Shown here: positions 1 through 5,274 of the stretch, piece after piece
How the letters are laid out: the number at the start of each line of letters is the position of its first letter
How positions within the stretch are numbered: the stretch's first letter is position 1
From: JAZDCJ01 sp036311985
GTDB taxonomy: Bacteria > Actinomycetota > Actinomycetes > Actinomycetales > Micrococcaceae
Strand: one strand, 5' to 3'
DNA length: 6,095 nt
Assembly (NCBI RefSeq): GCF_036311985.1
Contig: NZ_JAZDCJ010000074.1
Notes under the pieces: model-generated
Told to the model about the DNA's origin: nothing
The model's input: only the letters and a program-made list of their open reading frames with translations
Databases searched by the model: none
Position numbers and translations under genes: made by a program

Positions 1-50
1 TGTGGGGGGGCTCCCGTGTTCCGTTGGGCGGTTCAGGCGCCCGGGGCCGC

Positions 51-107
51 CTAGCAGCAGCCCTGGTCCTCGTCGCAGCAGCCGTTTCCGCAGCATCCGG
101 TGCGCAT
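51..107 (-). CDS. Cys-rich 18-aa microprotein or leader peptide (three Gly-Cys-Cys units)
   Basis: A tiny ORF directly downstream of trxB, 29 bp after its stop, reads MRTGCCGNGCCDEDQGCC and ends in TAG. Six of its 18 residues are Cys, arranged as three GCC triplets (residues 4-6, 9-11, 16-18), with an acidic stretch DED between the second and third. The upstream strand carries an unusually purine-rich tract (GGAGGGGAGGGGGTGAGG), a convincing ribosome binding region. An in-frame GTG at 116-114 would give a 21-aa version with a 7-nt spacing from the first GGAGG, so the start is ambiguous. Vicinal Cys pairs bind trivalent arsenic in ArsD and in designed tetracysteine tags, so an arsenite-binding or chaperone role fits this operon. 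The alternative is a Cys-sensing leader peptide for a gene beyond the left edge, as known for polycysteine leader ORFs in mycobacteria. I recognise no named family. Translation is inferred, not shown. Confidence 0.55.
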   Translation of the reverse strand: MRTGCCGNGCCDEDQGCC

Positions 108-136
108 GGTCCTCACCCCCTCCCCTCCGTGGTCCG

Positions 137-1114
137 TTAGGCGTGGGTGGGTTCTTCCACCAGCGCGGTGGCGATGCTGTCCGCGTCCTGGAGCGCGGCG
201 AGGTAGCGCTCGGCGTCCAGGGCGGCGGCGCAGCCGGTGCCGGCGGCGGTGATGGCCTGGCGGTACCGGTGGTCCACGGCGTCCCCGCACGCGAACACGC
301 CGGAGAGGTTGGTGACCGTGGTGGGCGCGTCGACCTTGATATAGCCCTCGGCGTCGAGGTCGACCTGCCCGGCGACCAGTCCGGTGCGCGGGAGGTGGCC
401 GATCGCGACGAAGAGGCCGGTGGCGGCCTGCTCGCGGGTGTCCCCGGTCCGGGTGTCGGTGAGTGTGACGCCGGTGACCTTCGTGTCGCCGTGGATCCCG
501 GTGACCGCGGAGTTCCACGCGAAGCTGATCTTCGGGTTGCCCTTGGCGCGCTGGGCCATGATCCGCGAGGCCCGCAGCTCGCCCTTGCGGACCACGACGG
601 TCACGGAGGCCGCGAAGCGGGTCAGGAACGTCGCCTCCTCCATCGCGGAGTCCCCGCCGCCGACGACGACGATGTCCTGGTCGCGGAAGAAGAACCCGTC
701 GCAGGTCGCGCACCAGGACAGGCCGTGGCCGCTGAACCTCTTCTCCTCGGGCAGGCCGAGCTCCTTGTAGGCGGAGCCGGTGGCGAGGATGACCGCGGGC
801 GCCTCGTGGACGGTGCCCGCGCCGGTCACGACGAGCTTGAGGTGCCCGTCGAGCCGGACCTCGGTGACGTCGTCGAACACGACCCGCGCGCCGAACTTCT
901 CGGCCTGTTCCTGGAGCCCGTCCATGAGTTCGGGTCCCTGGACGCCGGCGGGGAAGCCGGGGAAGTTCTCCACCTCGGTGGTGTTCATCAGGGCCCCGCC
1001 CGCGGTGACGGACCCGGCGAGGACCAGGGGTGCCAGGCCGGCGCGGGCGGCGTAGATGGCCGCGGTGTAGCCGGCGGGGCCGGACCCGATGATGATCAAC
1101 TGTTCGGTGCTCAC
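137..1114 (-). CDS. trxB: Thioredoxin reductase (NADPH, FAD), ars-operon type
   Basis: This 325-aa flavoenzyme transfers electrons from NADPH through FAD and a redox disulfide to thioredoxin in the cytoplasm. The family hallmarks are all visible: the N-terminal FAD motif GSGPAG (residues 11-15 region), the redox-active CATC (135-138), the NADPH-binding GGGDSAMEE (152-160) and the second FAD motif GVFACGDAV (272-280). Length is normal for low-molecular-weight bacterial TrxB. The start is GTG at 1114-1112, preceded by AGGAG with a good spacing, and it lies 30 bp after the arsC stop. Position behind a three-Cys ArsC suggests a dedicated reductase that recycles thioredoxin oxidised by arsenate reduction; such ars-linked copies are sometimes called arsT. 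No thioredoxin gene is present in the window, so its partner must be encoded elsewhere. It may not be the cell's only thioredoxin reductase. Confidence 0.93.
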   Translation of the reverse strand: MSTEQLIIIGSGPAGYTAAIYAARAGLAPLVLAGSVTAGGALMNTTEVENFPGFPAGVQGPELMDGLQEQAEKFGARVVFDDVTEVRLDGHLKLVVTGAGTVHEAPAVILATGSAYKELGLPEEKRFSGHGLSWCATCDGFFFRDQDIVVVGGGDSAMEEATFLTRFAASVTVVVRKGELRASRIMAQRAKGNPKISFAWNSAVTGIHGDTKVTGVTLTDTRTGDTREQAATGLFVAIGHLPRTGLVAGQVDLDAEGYIKVDAPTTVTNLSGVFACGDAVDHRYRQAITAAGTGCAAALDAERYLAALQDADSIATALVEEPTHA

Positions 1115-1144
1115 GGGTTTCTCCTGCTGCTCGGTGCGGGGCCG

Positions 1145-1564
1145 CTACTTGGCGGCGGGGGTCAGCGAGGCGATGAGGGCCTCGATGCGGGTCTTGATCT
1201 CGTCGCGGATGGGGCGGACGGCGTCCACGCCCTGCCCGGCGGGGTCCTCCAGGACCCAGTCCTCGTAGCGCTTGCCGGGGAAGAACGGGCACTCGTCGCC
1301 GCAGCCCATGGTGATCACGACGTCGGATTCCTTCACGGCCTCGGTGGTGAGGACCTTAGGGATTTCGGCGGACATGTCGATGCCCAGCTCGGCCATGGCC
1401 TCCACGGCGGCCGGGTTGACCTTGTCCGCGGGCTGGGACCCGGCGGAGCGGACCTCGACCGCGCCTGCGGAGAGGGTGGTGAGGAACGCGGCGGCCATCT
1501 GGGAGCGGCCGGCGTTGTGGACGCAGACGAACAGGACGGAGGGCTTCTTGGTTTCGGTGCTCAT
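1145..1564 (-). CDS. arsC: Arsenate reductase, LMW-phosphatase type, thioredoxin-coupled
   Basis: A 139-aa cytoplasmic enzyme that reduces arsenate to arsenite. The N-terminal P-loop CVHNAGRS (Cys14 to Arg20, a CX5R signature) is the nucleophile site shared with low-molecular-weight tyrosine phosphatases. Two further cysteines, Cys88 and Cys92 in MGCGDECPFFPGKRYEDW, are placed like the redox relay cysteines of thioredoxin-linked ArsC, followed by the conserved EDPAGQ near 106-111. Three cysteines argue for a thioredoxin route rather than the single-Cys, mycothiol/mycoredoxin route of other actinobacterial ArsC proteins, and a thioredoxin reductase gene follows directly. The CX3C spacing is shorter than that of the Staphylococcus aureus plasmid enzyme. 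The ATG at 1564-1562 has GGAG about 8 nt upstream and lies 26 bp after the acr3 stop, consistent with one operon. A much longer upstream open frame in the same phase is antisense to nothing and simply runs inside acr3 out of phase. Confidence 0.95.
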   Translation of the reverse strand: MSTETKKPSVLFVCVHNAGRSQMAAAFLTTLSAGAVEVRSAGSQPADKVNPAAVEAMAELGIDMSAEIPKVLTTEAVKESDVVITMGCGDECPFFPGKRYEDWVLEDPAGQGVDAVRPIRDEIKTRIEALIASLTPAAK

Positions 1565-1590
1565 GGTGTTCTCCAGGATGGTTGCGGGGC

Positions 1591-2688
1591 TCAGGCGGAA
1601 AGGGGTGCGGGGGCGAAGAAGCGCTTGCGCGCCCACAGCGCCACGTAGACGAGGGCGACCAGGGCCGGGACCTCGATCAGCGGTCCCACGACGCCGGCGA
1701 GGGCCTGGCCGGAGGTGACGCCGAAGGTGCCGATCGCCACGGCGATGGCGAGCTCGAAGTTGTTGCCCGCGGCGGTGAACGCCAGCGTGGTGGTCTTCGC
1801 GTAGCCCAGGTCCAGCCACTTGCCGATCAGCATGCCGGCGGCGAACACGACGACGAAGTAGACCATCAGCGGCAGCGCGATCCGGGCGACGTCCAGCGGC
1901 CTCGCGGTGATGTTCCCGCCCTGCAGGGCGAAGAGCAGGGTGATGGTGAACAGCAGCCCGTAGAGGGCCCACGGGCCGAGCTTGGGCAGGAACCTGTCCT
2001 CGTACCAGTCGCGGCCCTTGGCCTTTTCGCCGAGGGTGCGGGTGAGGTATCCCGCGACGAGCGGGATGCCCAGGAAGATCAGCACGGAGGCGGTGATGGC
2101 CCAGAAGGAGAAGTCGGCGCTGGTGGTGGGCAGGCCCAGCCAGGACGGCAGCAGCTGCAGGTAGAACCAGCCCAGGGCGCCGAACGCGAACACCTGGAAC
2201 ACGGAGTTGATCGCCACCAGCACCGCGGCGGACTCGCGGTCCCCGCAGGCCAGGTCGTTCCAGATCATCACCATGGCGATGCAGCGGGCCAGGCCCACGA
2301 TGATCAGCCCGGTCCGGTACTCGGGCAGGTCCGCGAGGAACACCCACGCGAGGACGAACATGAACGCCGGGGCCAGCACCCAGTTGATCACCAGGGAGGA
2401 GACCATGAGCTTGCGGTCCGCGACCACGCGGCGCGTCTGGTCGTACCGGACCTTCGCGAGGACCGGGTACATCATCACCAGCAGGCCGATCGCGATCGGC
2501 AGGGAGACCTCGCCGACCTTGACCGAGTCCAGGGCGGTGTCCAGGCCCGGGACGAGGCTGCCCAGCCCCAGCCCCAGGGCCATCGCGGCGACGATCCAGG
2601 CCGGCAGGAAGCGGTCAAGGGTGGAGAGCTTGCCGACGACGTCGGCCTCTCCCCCACGGGTGGTCGTCTGGTCGGTCTGGATACTCAC
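1591..2688 (-). CDS. acr3: Arsenite efflux permease, ACR3 family
   Basis: A 365-aa polytopic inner-membrane carrier that exports arsenite, driven by the membrane potential or proton gradient; about ten hydrophobic segments are apparent between residues 30 and 352. Family signatures are clear: GLARCIAMVMIWNDLACGDRE (about 132-152, shown here in part) contains Cys136, equivalent to the Cys required in characterised ACR3 proteins, and FTAAGNNFELAIAVAIG (304-320) contains Glu313, matching the second essential residue. The hydrophilic N-terminus of about 20 residues carries no signal peptide. The start is GTG at 2688-2686, with AGGAG four bases upstream, a short but usable spacing. It is the first gene of the leftward operon acr3-arsC-trxB and has its own promoter in the divergent region shared with arsR, so arsenite is expected to induce it by releasing ArsR. 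In genome annotation it may also appear as arsB, but it is not of the ArsB (NhaD-like) family. Confidence 0.96.
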   Translation of the reverse strand: MSIQTDQTTTRGGEADVVGKLSTLDRFLPAWIVAAMALGLGLGSLVPGLDTALDSVKVGEVSLPIAIGLLVMMYPVLAKVRYDQTRRVVADRKLMVSSLVINWVLAPAFMFVLAWVFLADLPEYRTGLIIVGLARCIAMVMIWNDLACGDRESAAVLVAINSVFQVFAFGALGWFYLQLLPSWLGLPTTSADFSFWAITASVLIFLGIPLVAGYLTRTLGEKAKGRDWYEDRFLPKLGPWALYGLLFTITLLFALQGGNITARPLDVARIALPLMVYFVVVFAAGMLIGKWLDLGYAKTTTLAFTAAGNNFELAIAVAIGTFGVTSGQALAGVVGPLIEVPALVALVYVALWARKRFFAPAPLSA

Positions 2689-2726
2689 GGCGCTCCTGTG
2701 CGGGTCGGAGAAGAAATTGATGAAGG

Positions 2727-2758
2727 TCGATATTCAAAACTATCGCCCACCATATCGA
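2727..2758. promoter_or_regulatory. Candidate ArsR operator, 7-bp inverted repeat
   Basis: TCGATAT at 2727-2733 and ATATCGA at 2752-2758 are perfect inverted copies separated by 18 bp. A third related element, TATCG at 2741-2745, pairs with CGATA at 2728-2732 over an 8-bp gap. AT-rich imperfect palindromes of this sort are typical of ArsR/SmtB sites. It covers the -10 and likely start point of the acr3 promoter, so bound ArsR would block that promoter; the arsR promoter itself lies just to the right. The assignment rests on position and symmetry only. Confidence 0.45.
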
Positions 2759-2768
2759 TGGATGTCAA
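2739..2768 (-). promoter_or_regulatory. Predicted promoter of the acr3-arsC-trxB operon
   Basis: On the minus strand a consensus -35 TTGACA (complement of 2763-2768) is followed after 18 bp by GATAGT (complement of 2739-2744), matching four of six -10 positions. This predicts transcription starting near 2731-2733 and a 5' leader of roughly 43 nt before the acr3 GTG. The spacer and -10 lie inside the inverted repeat proposed as the ArsR operator. Confidence 0.6.
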
Positions 2769-2776
2769 TCTGCATG

Positions 2777-2782
2777 CATAAT
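2777..2782 (+). promoter_or_regulatory. Predicted arsR -10 element, leaderless start
   Basis: CATAAT matches five of six positions of the -10 consensus and ends 6 bases before the arsR ATG, which would place the first transcribed base on or next to the A of that ATG. No Shine-Dalgarno sequence precedes the ATG, in agreement with a leaderless mRNA, a common arrangement in actinobacteria. The -35 region is weak (TCGATG-like, around 2755-2760). Confidence 0.5.
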
Positions 2783-2788
2783 GGGTTC

Positions 2789-3139
2789 ATGAACTCTCTG
2801 CAAACTCTCGAGCCAGCCGTCGACGCCGCGTGCTGCGCGCCGTCGGACACCCCGGGCCTGGGCGCCGACGAGGCGCAGCGCAGAGCCCTGGTCTTCAAGG
2901 CGCTGGCGGATCCGAACCGGCTGCGCCTGCTGTCCATCGTCAAGGCCGGCGACTCGGGCGAGGCCTGTGTCTGCGACCTGACCGAGCCGCTGGACCTGGG
3001 CCAGCCCACGGTCTCCCACCACCTGAAGATCCTGGTCGAGGCCGGGCTGCTGCACCGCGAGAAGCGGGGCACGTGGGCCTACTACTCCCTCGTTCCCGGC
3101 GCCCTGGACCGGACCGCCGGGCTGCTCGCGACCCTGTGA
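2789..3139 (+). CDS. arsR: ArsR-family arsenite-responsive transcriptional repressor
   Basis: A 116-aa winged-helix repressor of the ArsR/SmtB family, expected to bind the divergent promoter region as a dimer and leave it when As(III) binds. The DNA-binding helix region is seen in ALADPNRLRLLSIVK (38-52) and PTVSHHLKILVEAGLL (73-88), followed by the wing EKRGTWAYYSL (91-101). Two possible arsenic-binding Cys sets are visible. Cys15-Cys16 near the N-terminus match the positions used, with a distal Cys, by Corynebacterium glutamicum ArsR. Cys60 and Cys62 in ACVCDL match the CVCDL box of the Escherichia coli type. The ATG at 2789 is chosen because homologous sequence begins there and a -10 box lies immediately upstream; an in-frame ATG at 2774 would fall inside the promoter. 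It is divergent from acr3 and overlaps the next gene by four bases. Confidence 0.95.
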   Translation: MNSLQTLEPAVDAACCAPSDTPGLGADEAQRRALVFKALADPNRLRLLSIVKAGDSGEACVCDLTEPLDLGQPTVSHHLKILVEAGLLHREKRGTWAYYSLVPGALDRTAGLLATL

Positions 3140-3654
3140 CCGGACCGCACGCCGTCGCGGTTCGGCCGCTGCTCCCCGCGGACTGGCCGGCCGTCCAACG
3201 AATCTGGGGCGAGGGCATCGCCACCGGACACGCCACCTTCGAGTCCGAGGCCCCGGACTGGGAAGGGTTCGACGCCTCGCGCCTGCCCGGGCACCGGCTG
3301 GTCGCCGCAACCCGGGACGGCGGGATCCTCGGCTGGGCAGCCGTTTCCGCCGTTTCCCCGCGCCCCGCCTATGCCGGCGTCGTGGAGCACTCCGTGTACG
3401 TCGCGGCGGCGGCGCGCGGGTTGGGCGTCGGCGCGATCCTGCTGCGGGCCCTGGCCGCCTCGACCGAAGCGGACGGGATCTGGACCATTCAGGCCAGCCT
3501 CTTCCCCGAGAACGAGGCAAGCATGAGACTCCACCTCGCCCACGGCTTCACCGTGGTCGGGCGCAGGACGCGCATCGCCCGCATGGCCCACGGCCCCTCG
3601 GCCGGGCAGTGGCGCGACACCGTCCTAATCGAACGTCGCTCCGCAATCATCTGA
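3136..3654 (+). CDS. arsN1: GNAT N-acetyltransferase, phosphinothricin/arsinothricin type (ArsN1-like)
   Basis: A 172-aa GNAT enzyme that would transfer an acetyl group from acetyl-CoA to an amino-acid amine. The hallmarks of the PAT/Bar/ArsN1 group are present: EGIATGHATFES (26-38 region) lining the substrate site, Glu84 in the strand VVEHSVYV, the acetyl-CoA pyrophosphate loop RGLGVGA (94-100), FPENEAS (123-129), LHLAHGF (132-138) and the WRDTVLIERRS tail (159-169). The GTG start at 3136 overlaps the arsR stop as GTGA, so translation is coupled to arsR and expression should be arsenite-responsive. Known ArsN1 proteins encoded in ars operons acetylate and detoxify arsinothricin, an organoarsenical analogue of phosphinothricin; this context is the reason to prefer ArsN1 over a plain phosphinothricin or methionine-sulfoximine acetyltransferase. 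Sequence alone does not settle the substrate. Confidence 0.8.
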   Translation: MTGPHAVAVRPLLPADWPAVQRIWGEGIATGHATFESEAPDWEGFDASRLPGHRLVAATRDGGILGWAAVSAVSPRPAYAGVVEHSVYVAAAARGLGVGAILLRALAASTEADGIWTIQASLFPENEASMRLHLAHGFTVVGRRTRIARMAHGPSAGQWRDTVLIERRSAII

Positions 3655-3969
3655 TCCCAATCGCTCCAACGAGAACGCCCGCACATCCGACGCCCGATGT
3701 TCGGTCATGGGTCCGGCAGGCTGGCGTCTTGAAGCCGAGCGCTTCTACGCGGCCAACGGCGTCCAGAACATCTGCGCCACGATGAGCGTCCCGAATTGGC
3801 GCGCTTCGCAATTGAAGCGCCAACTGGCCGAGGTTCACCCAGGACGCGTGATGCCGTTGGCCACATGGTGTCTCGCAAGCTGGGAGGCAGTAGCCCATGG
3901 CCGATTTATGGTGATTCCCATTACCAATCGACTCCGTAGCGTTGCGCAATGCGATCTCGAGTCCGCCTC
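3655..3969 (+). other. Intergenic stretch with an unrecognised open frame cut by the IS
   Basis: No gene I recognise lies between arsN1 and the insertion sequence. One plus-strand frame, open from before 3655, has its first ATG at 3707 and a stop at 3989-3991 that belongs to the IS terminal repeat, giving 94 aa (MGPAGWRLEAERFYAANG at its start). No ribosome binding site is evident before that ATG. From 3734 to 3793 twenty successive codons in this frame end in G or C, which looks like coding sequence, but the later part (about 3840-3969) is less GC-rich and less coding-like. It may be the 5' part of a gene interrupted by the IS, or a decayed remnant. No clear terminator with a U-tract was found after arsN1. 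Confidence 0.35.
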
Positions 3970-4023
3970 TGTTGACGCCGACCGAAAATAGGGCCAAGAA
4001 CGCCAACTGAAAATGAGGCCACC
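3970..4023. repeat. Left terminal inverted repeat of the IS, with two internal motif copies
   Basis: This 54-bp end matches the reverse complement of 6041-6094 at 46 of 54 positions by direct comparison; five of the eight differences are clustered in the linker at 3997-4001. It contains two direct copies of a 20-bp motif, GCCGACCGAAAATAGGGCCA at 3977-3996 and GCCAACTGAAAATGAGGCCA at 4002-4021, 25 bp apart. These are probable IstA binding sites. Confidence 0.9.
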
Positions 4024-4038
4024 TGACCATCATGGAAG

Positions 4039-5274
4039 GTGATCACATTGGACGTTTGGGCGCAGATTCGCCACCGGTACGCGACGGAGAAGATCTCTAA
4101 GAGAGAGCTGGCCACGCAGCTCGGGGTTTCGCGGGGAACGGTTGACCGGGCGCTGGAATCAGACCGGCCGCCTAAGTACGAGCGGGCGTCGGCAGGTTCG
4201 AGCTTCGACTCCTACGCCGGCCGGGTCCGGACCCTGCTGGCCAGGACTCCGACGATGCCGGCCACCGTGCTGGCCGAACGCGTGGGATGGACGGGATCGG
4301 CGTCCCTGTTCCGCGACAAGGTCCGCCAGATCCGGCCCGAGTATCTGCCGGCGGACCCGGTGGACCGGCTGGTCCACGAACCGGGCAAGGCGGTCCAATG
4401 CGACCTCTGGTTCCCGCACGAGCCGCTACCGCTCGGGCACGGCCAACAGGGCAAGCCGCCGGTGCTGGTCATGACCAGCACCTTCTCCGGCTTCATCCAG
4501 GCCCGGATGATCCCCACCCGCACCACGCCGGACCTGTTGGGCGGGATGTGGTCGCTGATCCAGGACGCGGCCGCGGTCCCCGAGCGGCTGGTCTGGGACA
4601 ACGAGAGCGGCATCGGCCAGGGCCGGCTGACGGATCCGGCCGCGTCTTTCGCCGGGGTGCTGGGCTGCACGATCCGCCAACTGCCGCCGAACGACCCGGA
4701 GTCCAAGGGCATGGTGGAGCGGATGAACCGGTTCTTCCGCCAAGGCTTCATGCCCGGCCGGACCTTCGCCTGCCCGGGCGACTTCAACGAGCAGCTGGCC
4801 GACTGGTTGCCGCGGGCCAATGCCCGCTACTCGCGCTCCCGCCACGGACGGCCCGCCGAGCTCGTGTTGCGCGACCGCGAGGCGATGCGCCCGCTGGCAC
4901 CGCTGGCGCCCGAGACTGGGTTGCGCAAGAGCATCCGGCTGCCGCGGGACTACTACGTGCGGGTGTTCTCCAACGACTACTCCGTCGACCCGTCGGCGAT
5001 CGGGCGGATCGTGGACGTGGCCGCGGACCTCGAGCAGGTGACCGTCACTGCCGGCGGGACGTTGCTGGCCAAGCACGAACGACGTTGGGCGCGCCACCAG
5101 ATCCTTACCGATCCGGCCCACGTCGACAGGGCCGCCGCCCTGCGCCGCGCCCACCGCACCATCAGGACCGGCCGCCACGCCGAGGTCCAGGAACGCGATC
5201 TGGGCATCTACGACCGGCTCTTCGGCCTCGCCGTCCCGGACGATGCGCGTGAACTGGCGGAGGCCGGCCGGTGA
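4039..5274 (+). CDS. istA: IS21-family transposase IstA (DDE recombinase)
   Basis: A 411-aa transposase that binds the IS ends and performs strand cleavage and transfer, working with IstB. The N-terminus has a helix-turn-helix (EKISKRELATQLGVSRGTVDRAL, about 17-39, key residues SR-GTVDRAL). The RNase H-like catalytic core follows, with Asp122 in VQCDLWFP, Asp187 in VWDNESG and Glu227 in KGMVERMNRFF as the likely DDE triad. The C-terminal beta-barrel domain of Mu-type transposases is seen at LPRDYYVRVFSNDYSVDP (301-318). Length fits the family. The GTG start at 4039 gives MITLDVWAQIR, like the conserved IstA N-terminus MITxEDWA. However, GGAAGG at 4034-4039 overlaps that GTG and is better spaced for a TTG at 4048, which would remove three residues. 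The stop overlaps the istB start. Confidence 0.95.
   Translation: MITLDVWAQIRHRYATEKISKRELATQLGVSRGTVDRALESDRPPKYERASAGSSFDSYAGRVRTLLARTPTMPATVLAERVGWTGSASLFRDKVRQIRPEYLPADPVDRLVHEPGKAVQCDLWFPHEPLPLGHGQQGKPPVLVMTSTFSGFIQARMIPTRTTPDLLGGMWSLIQDAAAVPERLVWDNESGIGQGRLTDPAASFAGVLGCTIRQLPPNDPESKGMVERMNRFFRQGFMPGRTFACPGDFNEQLADWLPRANARYSRSRHGRPAELVLRDREAMRPLAPLAPETGLRKSIRLPRDYYVRVFSNDYSVDPSAIGRIVDVAADLEQVTVTAGGTLLAKHERRWARHQILTDPAHVDRAAALRRAHRTIRTGRHAEVQERDLGIYDRLFGLAVPDDARELAEAGR

Noticed and set aside
1..50. Possible terminator after the Cys-rich ORF
   Set aside because: On the minus strand only a 5-bp stem (GGGCG/CGCCC) with a 7-nt loop and no U-tract is present; too weak to call.
108..1292. Long minus-strand frame continuing upstream of the Cys-rich peptide
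   Set aside because: It is an out-of-phase reading of trxB, very rich in Arg, Gly and Pro. Only the last 18-21 codons after the trxB stop, with their own ribosome binding site, look meaningful.
2..1648. Long plus-strand open frame (548 aa) opposite trxB and arsC
   Set aside because: It runs antisense to two genes with complete family motifs; its Gly/Asp/Ala/Leu-rich, low-complexity product is the usual shadow of GC-rich codon use.
1565..2347. N-terminal extension of the arsC frame to an ATG at 2347
   Set aside because: This part is an out-of-phase reading of acr3; ArsC homology begins at the ATG at 1564, which has a ribosome binding site.
2717..2745. Alternative plus-strand promoter TTGATG with TATCGC-like -10
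   Set aside because: The -10 match is poor and it would leave a leader without a ribosome binding site; the CATAAT box next to the ATG is better.
1582..2781. Plus-strand open frame (399 aa) opposite acr3
   Set aside because: Gln/Asp/Gly/His-rich antisense shadow of a well-conserved membrane protein, with no recognisable motif.
3962..3969. Target-site duplication of the IS
   Set aside because: Only one base is available after the right end, so no comparison is possible.
3647..4033. Minus-strand ORF of 128 aa spanning the gap and the left IS end
   Set aside because: Its first 20 or so residues are simply a translation of the terminal repeats, and it has no family motif and no ribosome binding site.
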